Assembly: GCF_900109115.1 (NCBI RefSeq)
Contig: NZ_FNYV01000002.1
Coordinates: 186,001-250,000 of the forward strand
Length of the DNA stretch: 64,000 nt
Reading direction: 5' to 3'
Source of the DNA: Micromonospora phaseoli
GTDB taxonomy: Bacteria > Actinomycetota > Actinomycetes > Mycobacteriales > Micromonosporaceae
Of this stretch, positions 9,841 to 18,159 are shown in pieces. Each line of letters begins with the position of its first letter. The stretch's first letter is position 1. The translations under genes and the position numbers were made by a program. The notes beneath the pieces were generated by a model that saw only the letters and a program-made list of their open reading frames with translations, was not told where the DNA came from and ran no database searches.

Positions 9841-10557
9841 GTGACGGATGAGTCTGCACGCGGTCCACTGACGATCGCCGTCGCCCAGCCACGGTGTGTG
9901 GCGTACGACGTCGAGGCGAACGTGCTGGCGCACGCCGCGCTGGTTCGCGCCGCGACGTCCCGGGTGGTGGTCTTCCCGGAGCTCTCCCTGACCGGTTACG
10001 AACTCGACGCCGTGTCGGTCGACCCGTCGGATCCGCGGCTGGCGCCACTGGTCGAGTCGTGCGCCGAGGCGGGGACCCTGGCGTTGGTCGGCGCGCCGGT
10101 GACAGGGGAACACGGGGAGCACATCGCCGCCCTGGCCGTGGACGCCGCCGGGGCGCGGGTGGCGTACCGCAAGATGTGGCTCGGCCCGGTCGAGGCCCGC
10201 CGGTTCACGCCCGGCCCGACGCCGGCCGTGCTGGAGGTCGACGGTTGGCGGCTGGGCCTGGCGATCTGTAAGGACACCGGCATCGTGGAACATGCCGCGC
10301 GCACCTGCGCGCTGGGCGTCGACGTGTACGCGGCGGCCATCGTCGATTCGGTGGCCGAGGCGGCGGTGCCCGAGCAGCGGGCGTTGCGGATCGCGACCAC
10401 GCACCGGGTGATCGTGGCGGTGGCCAGCTTCGCCGGTTCGACCGGCGGCGGCTACTCCGAGACGGCCGGACGATCGGCGATCTGGGCGCCGGACGGGTCG
10501 GTGCTCGCCCGGGCCGGGATCGCGCCGGGCGAGTTCGCCCGCACGACGCTGACCTGA
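9841..10557 (+). CDS. Carbon-nitrogen hydrolase (nitrilase superfamily)
   Basis: A 238-residue enzyme with the nitrilase-superfamily triad Glu47 (FPELSLTGYE), Lys111 (YRKMWLG) and Cys143 (AICKDTG). Members hydrolyse amides or nitriles in the cytosol; the substrate here is not evident. The start is GTG 9841, 12 nt before an in-frame region of high conservation, with no strong Shine-Dalgarno. It is divergent from dedA and convergent with the Ser/Thr kinase gene. Confidence 0.9.
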   Translation: MTDESARGPLTIAVAQPRCVAYDVEANVLAHAALVRAATSRVVVFPELSLTGYELDAVSVDPSDPRLAPLVESCAEAGTLALVGAPVTGEHGEHIAALAVDAAGARVAYRKMWLGPVEARRFTPGPTPAVLEVDGWRLGLAICKDTGIVEHAARTCALGVDVYAAAIVDSVAEAAVPEQRALRIATTHRVIVAVASFAGSTGGGYSETAGRSAIWAPDGSVLARAGIAPGEFARTTLT

Positions 10558-10581
10558 CACCGGCCGCTGCGGCGGAACAAC

Positions 10582-10596
10582 GACCGGAGCCCGGTC
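10582..10596. terminator. Small hairpin between convergent nitrilase and kinase genes
   Basis: GACCGG (10582-10587) pairs with CCGGTC (10591-10596) across a 3-nt loop in the 41-nt convergent gap. It is symmetric and could terminate both strands weakly. Confidence 0.45.
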
Positions 10597-10598
10597 AG

Positions 10599-12131
10599 TC
10601 AGTCGTCGGCGGGCAGCGTCGTCTCCAGCCGGTCGAGCAGGTCGTCCAGCCGATCGGCGAAGTCCTCCGGGAGCCGCCCCCGCTCCACCTCGTGGTCGAG
10701 GCGGTCCCGCAGGTTCTCGAGCTGCTTCTCGTGGTCCTTCGGCCTGCCCCCGACGAGCTCGCCGAGCTCCTTGCGCAGCCGGTCGGCGGCCTTGTTGTCG
10801 ATCTCGCCGGTGAGCTGTGCCGCGGCGAGCAACGCGATGAGTTCGGCGGCCGCCTGCCGCAGGTTCACCGGCTCCGGCTCGAGAGTCGCCGGCGTCGCAC
10901 TGGGCGTGGGGGCAGCGGGCGCGGTCGTGGTGGGCGGGGCGGCCGACGAGGTGCCGGGTGCGGCTGCCCGTGTCCCGTCATCGCGGTCGCCGAGGGCGAG
11001 TACCGCGGTCAGGCCGACGAGCAGCGCCAGCCCGGCCGCCACCAGGGCCCCCACGGGCGGACGGGCGCGCCGCGACGGGTGTGGCGGCCGTCCGGCCGCG
11101 TGCCCGGCGTGGGCCGTCGTCCGGCGCGGGCCACCGGCCCCGGCCGTGGCGGGCCAGGTGCCGGCGGCCTCCACCAGGGTCGGTGGATGACTCGGCACCG
11201 CACGGGTGTCGGAGTCGTCCGTCGCGTCGTGGCTGTTGGCGGTCGCCGTGCCGGACAGGAGTGGCAGCACGGCGGTGGACGGTCCCACCGTCCCGGCGGC
11301 AGCGGCGCGGAACCGGGCGGCCACCTGCCCGGCCGTGGGGCGCCGCCGCGGGTCGGCGTCGAGGCAGGCCCGCACCAGTTCGGCGAGTTCGGCCGGCAGG
11401 CCCGGCGCCCGCAGCCTCGGTACCGGTGGACGGCGCGCGTGTACCACGACCGCGTCCTCCCAGCTATGCACGGGCAGCGGGACCGCACCGGTGACGGCTC
11501 GGTGCAGCAGCACGCCGAGGGCATAGACGTCGCTGGCCGGGTGCGCCACGTCGACGCTCAGCCGCTCCGGCGCGGTGTACGCGGGCGTACCCATGATGAT
11601 CCCGTCGGCGGGCCCGGAACCGGCGTGCTGCGGCCCGGTGGGCGCGGCGATGCCGAAGTCGAGCACCTTGGCACCGGTCTCGGTGAGCATGACGTTGCCG
11701 GGCTTGATGTCGCGGTGCACCACGCCGATGCGGTGCGCGGCGGCCAGGGCGGCGGCGATCTCGGCTGCCATCCGGAACGCCGGCTGCCAGTCCAGTGGTC
11801 CGGCGGCCAGGCGGTCGGCCAGGTTCTGCCCGTCGACCAGCTCCATCACCAGGTACGGCACGACCGCGCCGCCGGCCAGGGTCGCCTCGCCGTAGTCGTA
11901 CACCTGGGTGACGTGCGGGTGAGTCAGGCGCGCCGCGGCGCGGGCCTCCCGCCGGATGGTGGCCCGCAGGTCCGGGTCCACGGCGTACGTGCCGGCGAGG
12001 ACCTTCACCGCGACGGGTCGGCCCAGGACCTCGTCCTCGGCGCGCCACACCTCGGACATTCCGCCGAGGCCGATGCGGTCGTGCAGCACGTAGCGGTCGT
12101 GCAACCGCAGGCTGGGAGTGAACGGCGACAT
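10599..12131 (-). CDS. Membrane-anchored Ser/Thr protein kinase (Hanks type)
   Basis: A 510-residue receptor-like kinase. The catalytic domain carries the Gly-rich loop IGLGGMSEVW (20-29), Lys43 in VAVKVL, the catalytic loop HRDIKPGNV and DFG in VLDFGIA, followed by an APE-like segment (YTAPERLS). A Thr/Pro/His-rich linker leads to one TM helix (ALVAAGLALLVGLTAVLAL). The outside part is short and helical (about 90 residues rich in Leu, Asp, Arg) with no PASTA repeats. The kinase thus probably senses through the helical segment or a partner. ATG 12131 follows GGAGG. Confidence 0.92.
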   Translation of the reverse strand: MSPFTPSLRLHDRYVLHDRIGLGGMSEVWRAEDEVLGRPVAVKVLAGTYAVDPDLRATIRREARAAARLTHPHVTQVYDYGEATLAGGAVVPYLVMELVDGQNLADRLAAGPLDWQPAFRMAAEIAAALAAAHRIGVVHRDIKPGNVMLTETGAKVLDFGIAAPTGPQHAGSGPADGIIMGTPAYTAPERLSVDVAHPASDVYALGVLLHRAVTGAVPLPVHSWEDAVVVHARRPPVPRLRAPGLPAELAELVRACLDADPRRRPTAGQVAARFRAAAAGTVGPSTAVLPLLSGTATANSHDATDDSDTRAVPSHPPTLVEAAGTWPATAGAGGPRRTTAHAGHAAGRPPHPSRRARPPVGALVAAGLALLVGLTAVLALGDRDDGTRAAAPGTSSAAPPTTTAPAAPTPSATPATLEPEPVNLRQAAAELIALLAAAQLTGEIDNKAADRLRKELGELVGGRPKDHEKQLENLRDRLDHEVERGRLPEDFADRLDDLLDRLETTLPADD

Positions 12132-12209
12132 GGGCCTCCAGTCTGCCTGCTCCCCACCCGGTGCACCACCCGCCGTTCGAGGGCGACCGGCGGGCGGTGC
12201 CCGCGACCG

Positions 12210-12422
12210 CTACTGCGTGCAGGTGGTCCGGGCCGGCAGGGCGGTCGGCTGGATCTGGTCGGCCAGCCGGCGCAGAGCCCCGGCGGCGAGCCGGCGGGTG
12301 GCCAGCAGTCGCGCCGCGCGGGGCGGGTCGGGACGGACCGGCGCGTCCGGCCGGGCGGACATGACGTGACGCGTGACGGCGTCGACAGCGAAGATGAAGC
12401 CGGCGGGCTGTTCCATGGTCAA
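12210..12422 (-). CDS. Small hypothetical protein coupled to the LacI gene
   Basis: A 70-residue frame whose ATG overlaps the stop of the LacI regulator gene (ATGA, 12419-12422). It reads MEQPAGFIFAVDAVTRHVMS followed by an Arg/Ala-rich amphipathic stretch. There are no recognised domains. The overlap and the sensible codon choice argue that it is translated, but it could be a fortuitous frame in high-GC DNA. Confidence 0.45.
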   Translation of the reverse strand: MTMEQPAGFIFAVDAVTRHVMSARPDAPVRPDPPRAARLLATRRLAAGALRRLADQIQPTALPARTTCTQ

Positions 12423-13474
12423 CTCCTCGGTACGGGTCCGGAGCTGGTCCGGACAACGAGCGTGGTGGGCAGCAGGATCTGGCGCGTGGTGGCGTCCGGG
12501 GGCGGGTCCAGCAGCAGCGCGGCGGCACTGCGTCCCTTGTCCTCGCCCGATTGGCGCACGGTGGTCAACCCGGCCGGCGCGGCCTCGGCGATGTCGTCGA
12601 AGCCGGTCACCGACACCGGCCGAGGGTCCTGGCCGGCGCCGCGCAGCACCTCGAGTGCGCCGAGCGCGAGGACGTCGGAGCAGGCCAGCACTGCGGTGGG
12701 TGGCTCGACGCCGGCGGGCAGTTTCCGGACGGCTGCGGCACCGGCGACCCGGGTGTTGTCGGGGGCGGTGAGCACCGTCAGCTCGGGCCAGCGGATGCCG
12801 GCCGCCGCGAAGGCGTCGGCGAAGCCGGCCAGCCGGTCACGGGTGGTGGGATGCGGTACGTCGGCGACATCGGTCACCCGCAGCGGCCCGGTGGGGGCGT
12901 CGGGCAGGACATCGTGGCCGAGCAGGGCGACCCGTCGGTGACCGAGACCGGTCAGGTGCTCGGCGACGGATCGGGCCGCGGCCCGCTCGTCGATGCCGAC
13001 CCACCGGTCGCCCTCACGGGGGCGGGCCGAGGTGGTCACGAAGGGCAACCCGCGGCCACGGATCGTGTCGAGAATGCCCTCCTCGTCACCGGCGCAGTAG
13101 ACGCAGAACCCGTCGACGGCGGCGTTCTCCACCGCCTTGCGCGCGCCGGCCGGTTCACCGGGCAGCGGCACCAGCAGCAGGCTGCTCTCGTGCCGTTCGG
13201 CCGCCTCGGCCACCCCGGTGAGGAATCGCACCGCGAAGGGGTCGGTGAAGGCGTACGACAGTCGCGAGGTGAACAGCACCCCGATCGCGCCGACGAAGCC
13301 GCGCCGCAACGACCGGGCCGTCGGATCGGGCCCTGGATAACCCATCTGCCGTGCGGTGTCGAGGATGCGCTGCCGCAACTGCGGCGAGAGCTGATCGGGA
13401 CGACCGTAGGCGTTGGAGACGGTGCTGCGCGAGACACCGACCGCCTCGGCGACGGCCCGCAACGTGGGCTTCAC
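12419..13474 (-). CDS. LacI family transcriptional regulator
   Basis: A 351-residue repressor: N-terminal LacI HTH (LRAVAEAVGVSRSTVSNAYG) and hinge (RSLRRG), then a periplasmic-binding-protein-like effector domain of normal length, which presumably binds a sugar. The GTG at 13474 is preceded by GAGAGGGG at a 6-nt spacing; a TTG at 13480 is the alternative start. Two abutting CTGGATCGATCCAG palindromes lie immediately upstream of the ribosome-binding site, so autorepression is very likely. No sugar transporter or glycosidase is adjacent, so the target regulon is unknown. Confidence 0.9.
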   Translation of the reverse strand: MKPTLRAVAEAVGVSRSTVSNAYGRPDQLSPQLRQRILDTARQMGYPGPDPTARSLRRGFVGAIGVLFTSRLSYAFTDPFAVRFLTGVAEAAERHESSLLLVPLPGEPAGARKAVENAAVDGFCVYCAGDEEGILDTIRGRGLPFVTTSARPREGDRWVGIDERAAARSVAEHLTGLGHRRVALLGHDVLPDAPTGPLRVTDVADVPHPTTRDRLAGFADAFAAAGIRWPELTVLTAPDNTRVAGAAAVRKLPAGVEPPTAVLACSDVLALGALEVLRGAGQDPRPVSVTGFDDIAEAAPAGLTTVRQSGEDKGRSAAALLLDPPPDATTRQILLPTTLVVRTSSGPVPRS

Positions 13475-13484
13475 CGGCAACCCC

Positions 13485-13519
13485 TCTCTGGATCGATCCA
13501 GTCTGGATCGATCCAGAGA
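13485..13519. promoter_or_regulatory. Double palindromic LacI operator
   Basis: Two copies of the perfect palindrome CTGGATCGATCCAG (13488-13501 and 13503-13516) separated by one base. Together with TCT/AGA flanks they form a 35-bp palindrome centred on 13502. Centres are 15 bp apart. The site ends next to the Shine-Dalgarno of the LacI gene, so binding would block its transcription. Confidence 0.8.
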
Positions 13520-13607
13520 TTAGTCGCACAGCCCGAGAGATGTCAATGCAGATGGATGTGGGGCCGATCCGCCGACCCCGCGCGGGTCGGTCAGCAGCGC
13601 CGGTCGG

Positions 13608-14489
13608 TCACCGGGGGCCGAGATCGGCGATGATGCCCTCGAGGATGGCCGACGTACGCTCCGGCGGCTCGGCCTCGACGCAGAGCCGTTCCATGGCCAC
13701 CGCGTAGAAGTCGAGGTCCTCGCGCTTGTCCAGATAGATGGCGCTGGTCAGCTGCTCGATGTAGACGATGTCGGGCAGATCCTGGTCACCGAAGCGCAGG
13801 ATGGTGAAGGCGCCCCCGGCGGCGGCGTGCCCGCCGGCGGCGAACGGGATCACCTGCAACCGGACGTTCGGCGTCCGGGTCGCCTCGAGCAGCGCCTCCA
13901 ACTGGCCACGCATCACCTGGGGCCCACCGATCGGGCGGCGCAGCGCCGCCTCGTCGACCACCGCCCACAGGCGCGGTGGATGTGGCCGGTGCAGCAGTTC
14001 CTGGCGTCGCATCCGCAGATCCACCCGACGGTCGATCTCGGCCGGGCCGGCTCCGCCGTGGCCGAGCAGCACCACGGCCCGGGCGTACTCCCGGGTCTGC
14101 AACAGGCCCGGGACGAACTGCACCTCGTAGCTACGGATGAGCGCCGCCGCGGCCTCCAGGCCGAGGTACGACTGGAACCAGGCCGGGAGGACGTCGCCGT
14201 AGCGGTGCCACCAGCCCGGATTGTTCGCGTCCCGGGCCAGCTTGAGCAGCGCCGTACGTTCCTGCTCTGCGGTCACCCCGTACAGCGTGAGCAGGTCGGC
14301 GACGTCGCGCTCCTTGAACCCGACCCGCCCCAGCTCCATCCGGCTGATCTTCGATTCGGAGGATCGGATCTCCCAGCCGGCGCTCTCCCGGGTGACCCCA
14401 CGCGATTCCCGCAGCCGCCGCAACTGGGCGCCCAGCAGCATCCGCAGAACAGTCGGTCCCACTGCCGGGCTCTCCTCGGCGGAAACCAT
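13608..14489 (-). CDS. XRE-family regulator with DUF5753 C-terminal domain
   Basis: A 293-residue protein of a type abundant in sporulating actinomycetes (WhiJ-like). The N-terminal HTH_31 domain (LRRLRESRGVTRESAGWEIRSSESKISRMELGR) is followed by a DUF5753/Scr1-type domain with WWHRYGDVLPAWFQSYLGLE and VQFVPGLLQTREYARAV. The ATG at 14489 is preferred over upstream frame extensions because the HTH starts soon after it. It lies 137 nt downstream of a DUF397 gene on the same strand, the classical partner of this family. Members of the pair act in development or metabolism control in Streptomyces. Confidence 0.88.
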   Translation of the reverse strand: MVSAEESPAVGPTVLRMLLGAQLRRLRESRGVTRESAGWEIRSSESKISRMELGRVGFKERDVADLLTLYGVTAEQERTALLKLARDANNPGWWHRYGDVLPAWFQSYLGLEAAAALIRSYEVQFVPGLLQTREYARAVVLLGHGGAGPAEIDRRVDLRMRRQELLHRPHPPRLWAVVDEAALRRPIGGPQVMRGQLEALLEATRTPNVRLQVIPFAAGGHAAAGGAFTILRFGDQDLPDIVYIEQLTSAIYLDKREDLDFYAVAMERLCVEAEPPERTSAILEGIIADLGPR

Positions 14490-14626
14490 GGTCACCTGCC
14501 GTCCTCCGCATGCTGTAGGCGGTCGAATCGGTGGACCGGCCCGACCGACGTGTAAGCATGCCATGAACTGTCGGTGAGGTGAACCTCCATCCCGGCGCGG
14601 CGAATCCCGCCGATGGGATGGAGGAA

Positions 14627-14872
14627 TCAGCCGATCAGATGATCGAAGTCACCGTCCCGAGCGCCGAGCACGAACGCCGCGATCTCGTCCACGGTGTAGA
14701 TCAGCGCGGGTCCGTCGGGGTGCCGGGAGTTGCGCATCGCGATGCCCCCTCCCCCCGGCAGCTCCGCCAACTCGACGCAGTTCCCACTGGGATTGCTGCG
14801 CCGGCTCTTCTGCCAGGCGAGGGGCGGCAACTGGTGGACGGGAACACCGTTGGGCGGCTGCGGCTGCTGCAT
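14627..14872 (-). CDS. DUF397 domain protein
   Basis: An 81-residue protein with the DUF397 hallmarks: WQKSRRSNPSGNCVELAEL near the middle, then IAMRNSRHPDGPALIYT and a C-terminal FVLGARDGDFDHL. ATG 14872 is preceded by GGAGAG; in-frame sequence extends upstream to 14929 without support. DUF397 proteins partner XRE/DUF5753 regulators, here encoded just downstream. Two 12-bp direct repeats lie about 86-109 nt upstream. Confidence 0.88.
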   Translation of the reverse strand: MQQPQPPNGVPVHQLPPLAWQKSRRSNPSGNCVELAELPGGGGIAMRNSRHPDGPALIYTVDEIAAFVLGARDGDFDHLIG

Positions 14873-14957
14873 GGTGGCGTCTGTTCTCTCCGATAGGCGC
14901 CGGTGCCGTGGGAGGAGCGGTAGCGGCAAGGGGGCGGCGTCGGCTCATTCTGCACGT

Positions 14958-14981
14958 GCATCTGCTATTGCATCTGCATTG
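14958..14981. promoter_or_regulatory. 12-bp direct repeat in the DUF397/GGDEF intergenic region
   Basis: GCATCTGCTATT (14958-14969) is followed directly by GCATCTGCATTG (14970-14981), just after the palindrome TGCACGTGCA (14951-14960). The region 14873-15125 separates divergent genes, is less GC-rich than its neighbours and is a plausible binding site for the XRE/DUF5753 regulator. Confidence 0.4.
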
Positions 14982-15125
14982 GACAGCGAGCATGATAACG
15001 CATGTGCGCTGTGCGTACCTGCTCACGTTCTGTATCGCGAATCCGGCCGCCATCAGGGGAAACGAGGTGTCTGGCAGCACCTGTTCGCCGGTGCTGGGCC
15101 CGCTTCGCGGCGAAGGGAGATGTCG

Positions 15126-15773
15126 GTGCCGGATCCGGTTACCATCGCGTCCGGCATCTGCGCCGCAGGGGCACTGCTCTCTTCCTGGCAGCTGAGCCGT
15201 CGGGCCGTCCGGGCCGAGGCCGAGATCGGCCGCCTTCAGGCCGAACTCACCGCTGAACGACACGCCGCCAGCCACGACCCGCTGACCGGGCTACCCAACC
15301 GGCGCGCCTTCTACCGCCTCGCCGCCACGCTGCTCACCGACTGCTCCGGCCGACCACTTGTCGCGGTCGTGCTGGACCTCGACGACTTCAAGCAGGTGAA
15401 CGACCGCTACGGGCACGCGGCCGGCGACCAGGTGCTGATCAGCGTCGCCGAACGGCTGGCCACCTTCGCCGGCGACAACCTGGTGGCCCGGCTCGGCGGT
15501 GACGAGTTCGCCGGGCTGCTGGCCAGCCCGACCCTGGACCGGCGGTGGATCGAGCACGCCACCCGACGGCTGTGCGACATGCTCGCCGCGCCGATCCCGC
15601 TGGGCACGACGACCCTCCAGGTGACCGCCTCGGTCGGTCTGGCGCCGGTGCACGGCAGTCAACTCACCGAAGCCCTCGACCGCGCCGACGCGGCGATGTA
15701 CGAGGCCAAGGGGATCGGCGCCGGCCGCCGGGATCGGGCGCTGCGCGACACCGCGCACCTGGCCGAGTGCTGA
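15126..15773 (+). CDS. GGDEF domain protein, probable diguanylate cyclase
   Basis: A 215-residue protein: a short N-terminal hydrophobic helix (about residues 4-20, single membrane anchor or packing helix), a coiled segment, then a complete GGDEF domain opening with DPLTGLPNRRAF and carrying the intact RLGGDEF active-site motif. It should make cyclic di-GMP from two GTP. No RxxD inhibitory site is seen five residues before GGDEF. GTG 15126 has AGGGAG (15114-15119) at 6-nt spacing; ATG 15120 is in frame but abuts that sequence. Confidence 0.9.
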   Translation: MPDPVTIASGICAAGALLSSWQLSRRAVRAEAEIGRLQAELTAERHAASHDPLTGLPNRRAFYRLAATLLTDCSGRPLVAVVLDLDDFKQVNDRYGHAAGDQVLISVAERLATFAGDNLVARLGGDEFAGLLASPTLDRRWIEHATRRLCDMLAAPIPLGTTTLQVTASVGLAPVHGSQLTEALDRADAAMYEAKGIGAGRRDRALRDTAHLAEC

Positions 15774-15792
15774 CAGCGGCGCACCCCCGCGA

Positions 15793-16275
15793 TCAGTGCC
15801 AGCCGTACCCGGCGCGCAACGCCTGACCCACCCGGTCGAACCTGGCCCGGTCCAGCACCGCGCCCTCCCGACGGATGCTGTCCTCGCGCATGGTGAGCAC
15901 CCGGTCCAGCCGTACCCAGCTCGGGCGGTTGTCCCGATCCCACTCGCCCGGCCCGAGCGCCAGCCAGTGCCGCTCCCCATCGCGATCGCGCTGGCTGGAG
16001 AGCATCAACCCGAACAGCGTGCGGCTGCGTCGGCCCACCACCAGCACCGGTCGGTCCTTGCCCTGCCGGGGATCGTCCTCGTAGGAGACCCAGGTCCAGA
16101 CGATCTCGCCCGGATCGGCGTGCCCGTCGGGCTCCGGGGCGTACGACAACTCGCGGCGCTGCAACGCGGTGACCTGACGCGGTCGGGCGAGCTTCGCCGG
16201 GCTCGGCCCGGCCCGCCGCGGCGTCGGGATGACCGCGCCGACCCGAGCTGCCATGCTCCTCAACAGACCTGCCAC
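15793..16275 (-). CDS. PemK/MazF family protein
   Basis: A 160-residue protein with the PemK/MazF core: GEIVWTWVSYEDDPRQGKDRPVLVVGR, a beta-strand LFGLMLSSQ and a C-terminal VRLDRVLTMREDSIRREGAVLDR. Family members are sequence-specific endoribonuclease toxins, but the long N-terminal extension and the absence of an adjacent antitoxin gene make a toxin role doubtful. GTG 16275 is the longest start; an ATG at 16254 is an alternative. It is convergent with the GGDEF gene. Confidence 0.75.
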   Translation of the reverse strand: MAGLLRSMAARVGAVIPTPRRAGPSPAKLARPRQVTALQRRELSYAPEPDGHADPGEIVWTWVSYEDDPRQGKDRPVLVVGRRSRTLFGLMLSSQRDRDGERHWLALGPGEWDRDNRPSWVRLDRVLTMREDSIRREGAVLDRARFDRVGQALRAGYGWH

Positions 16276-16348
16276 GGCGGCAGCCTATCGGCCGGCACCG
16301 ACCGCACCGACGGCAGGGACCGGCACCGGCGGACGGATCAGCCGCGCG

Positions 16349-16735
16349 TCACGGACGCGCCCGGCCCGGCCCGGGGGTCGCGTCGATCCCGCCGTCCGCG
16401 GCGGCACCGGGCAGCCGGGCCACCATCTCCCGGAACTCGTCGACGGTGACCGTCTCACGCAGCGTCGCGAAGACCGCTGCGGCTCCGAGGGCCGCGGTCT
16501 GCTCGTCGACCCCGGCCCGCCGGCCGACCCGGCGCAGGAAGTCGACAGGCCCGGACGCGGAGGTACCGTCGGCGTCGCTCAACTCAGCCGGCAGGTATCC
16601 GGTCGGGTCGGTCGTCGGGCCGTCGGCCATCCGCTCCACCACGGTCTGCAGGACCGCGCGCGCGACGGTCGCGGCGAGGTCGGGCGGCAGTCCGGAGCGA
16701 CGCGACACCGCGGCGACGAATAGGGGAAACCGCAC
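16349..16735 (-). CDS. DUF2267 family protein
   Basis: A 128-residue helical protein resembling DUF2267 proteins: MRFPLFVAAVSRRSGL, then VARAVLQTVVERMADG and a repeat-like second half (DEQTAALGAAAVFATLRETVTVDEFREMVARLP). Function unknown. The GTG at 16735 has a good AGGAGGG at 5-nt spacing. It is 73 nt upstream of the PemK/MazF-like gene on the same strand and could be cotranscribed. It does not resemble a MazE antitoxin. Confidence 0.75.
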   Translation of the reverse strand: MRFPLFVAAVSRRSGLPPDLAATVARAVLQTVVERMADGPTTDPTGYLPAELSDADGTSASGPVDFLRRVGRRAGVDEQTAALGAAAVFATLRETVTVDEFREMVARLPGAAADGGIDATPGPGRARP

Positions 16736-16980
16736 GGCGCCCTCCTGTCGTCAGCGCCGGGCAGGTTACCCCGGTCGGCGCCCGGCAAACAGGTCTGCGA
16801 GGCACCGAACGGGCCGGCGGTGGCTGAGCCCGGCCCGGCACCCGCCGGGAAATCGGCGGGAACCGGCCACCCGCGCCGGCCGTTCGCGCCACAGTTGACG
16901 AGTGGTGGCGATTCCGCCACTCTCGGGCGTCCGATCGCCACGGCACGCGCCGGGGCGCCGGAACGGCCGAGGGGAGGCTG

Positions 16981-17583
16981 ATGCCACGTCACACCCGTTC
17001 CGTCGCACACCGGCTGGCCCGGGCCAGCACCGAGGTGTTCGCACCCGCGGTGTTCGCCGCGGTCATGCCCCTGGTCGTGGCCGTGCACAGCACCACACCG
17101 GCCGTGGCGGTCGGGCTCGGCTGGGGCCTGCTGGCCGTGCTGTTCTGCTCCGCCGTGCCGTACGGGATCATCTGGCTGGGCGTGCGACGTGGCGAGCTGA
17201 CCGACCACCACATCGCGGTACGCAGCCAGCGCCGCCGTCCGCTGCTCCACGGCCTGCTCTCGGTGCTGGCCGGGCTGGCCGCCCTGGTGCTGCTCGGCGC
17301 GCCGCGTCCGCTGGTCGCCCTGGTCGTGGGCATGCTCGGCATCCTGGCCGCCATCCTCGCGGTCAACCAGGTCTGGAAGGTGAGCGCCCACGCGGCGATC
17401 AGCGCCGCGTCGGTCGCCGCCCTGATCTTCGTGTTCGGTCCGGCGGCGACCCCGCTGCTGGCCGTGGTCGGGGTGGTGGGCTGGTCACGGGTCAGGTTGG
17501 GCGACCACACGCTCGGCCAGGTGGTCGCCGGCACGGCGCTCGGCCCGCTCGTCGGCGCCCCGTTCTTCGTCGTGCTCGGCTGA
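16981..17583 (+). CDS. PAP2-like membrane protein
   Basis: A 200-residue integral membrane protein with about five TM helices. The last half resembles the PAP2 (phosphatidic acid phosphatase) core: VSAHAAISA in place of PSGH, and GWSRVRLGDHTLGQVVAG in place of SRxxxxxHxxxD. The upstream Lys-Arg-Pro motif is not clear, so catalytic activity is uncertain. ATG 16981 has GGGGAGG upstream. The last 99 nt overlap the 3' end of the convergent gene at 17485-18159. Confidence 0.75.
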   Translation: MPRHTRSVAHRLARASTEVFAPAVFAAVMPLVVAVHSTTPAVAVGLGWGLLAVLFCSAVPYGIIWLGVRRGELTDHHIAVRSQRRRPLLHGLLSVLAGLAALVLLGAPRPLVALVVGMLGILAAILAVNQVWKVSAHAAISAASVAALIFVFGPAATPLLAVVGVVGWSRVRLGDHTLGQVVAGTALGPLVGAPFFVVLG

Positions 17584-18159
17584 GTCGGGCGGCAGCAGCG
17601 CGGCCGCGACCGCCGGGGACGCGCCGTCGGTGCGCGGCAGTCGAGCCTCCCGCCAGCGCTCGGCCCGCACCCGGTCCATCGTGTAGCACAGTTCCCGGGG
17701 GGCCTCCGGCCGGCCGGCCACCCGGACGAACGGCAGCCCTCGGCCGGCGTAGTCGTAGTGCGCCTTCAACAGCCGGGTCAGCCCTGCCATCGCCCCGACG
17801 ATCTTCTTCCGAGGCCGTCCGGTCGCCTGGGCCAGGTCCCGCACCGTGAACAGCCGATCCGGCTCTGCGGCGAGCGCGTCGAGCACCGCGGTCACCGTCC
17901 GGTGAGTGGCGCTGCTCCCCTGGCTGAGCCGACGCAGGTCCTCGACCGCCCACTGGACCGCCGGCATCGGGTGACCGGCCGCCGGCGCCGATCGCCGGCG
18001 CGGCACCGGCCCGGCCCACTGCCGGGCGTCGAGGTCGGCCAGCAGGCGAGCCACCTGCGGGACGTACGCAAGCGGCACCGCCACCAGGACCATCCCCTCC
18101 GGCGACGCCCCGGCGGCACCCACCGACGGCGGGTACGGCGGCTGTGCCGGCACGTTCAC
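17485..18159 (-). CDS. Hypothetical protein with a winged-helix-like segment
   Basis: A 224-residue protein I cannot assign. The middle (TVTAVLDALAAEPDRLFTVRDLAQATGRPRKKIVGAMAGLTRLLKAHYDY) reads like a winged-helix DNA-binding segment, followed by a beta wing (GLPFVRVAGRPEAPRELCYTM). The tail is acidic and Arg-rich and lies in the region overlapping the PAP2-like gene on the opposite strand. Its GTG start overlaps the stop of the response-regulator gene by 4 nt (GTGA), so the two are translationally coupled and probably act together. Confidence 0.7.
   Translation of the reverse strand: MNVPAQPPYPPSVGAAGASPEGMVLVAVPLAYVPQVARLLADLDARQWAGPVPRRRSAPAAGHPMPAVQWAVEDLRRLSQGSSATHRTVTAVLDALAAEPDRLFTVRDLAQATGRPRKKIVGAMAGLTRLLKAHYDYAGRGLPFVRVAGRPEAPRELCYTMDRVRAERWREARLPRTDGASPAVAAALLPPDSAEHDEERGADERAERRAGDHLAERVVAQPDP

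Noticed and set aside
15793..16735. MazEF-type toxin-antitoxin pair
   Set aside because: The upstream partner resembles DUF2267, not a MazE antitoxin, and the gap is 73 nt; only the PemK/MazF similarity is supported.
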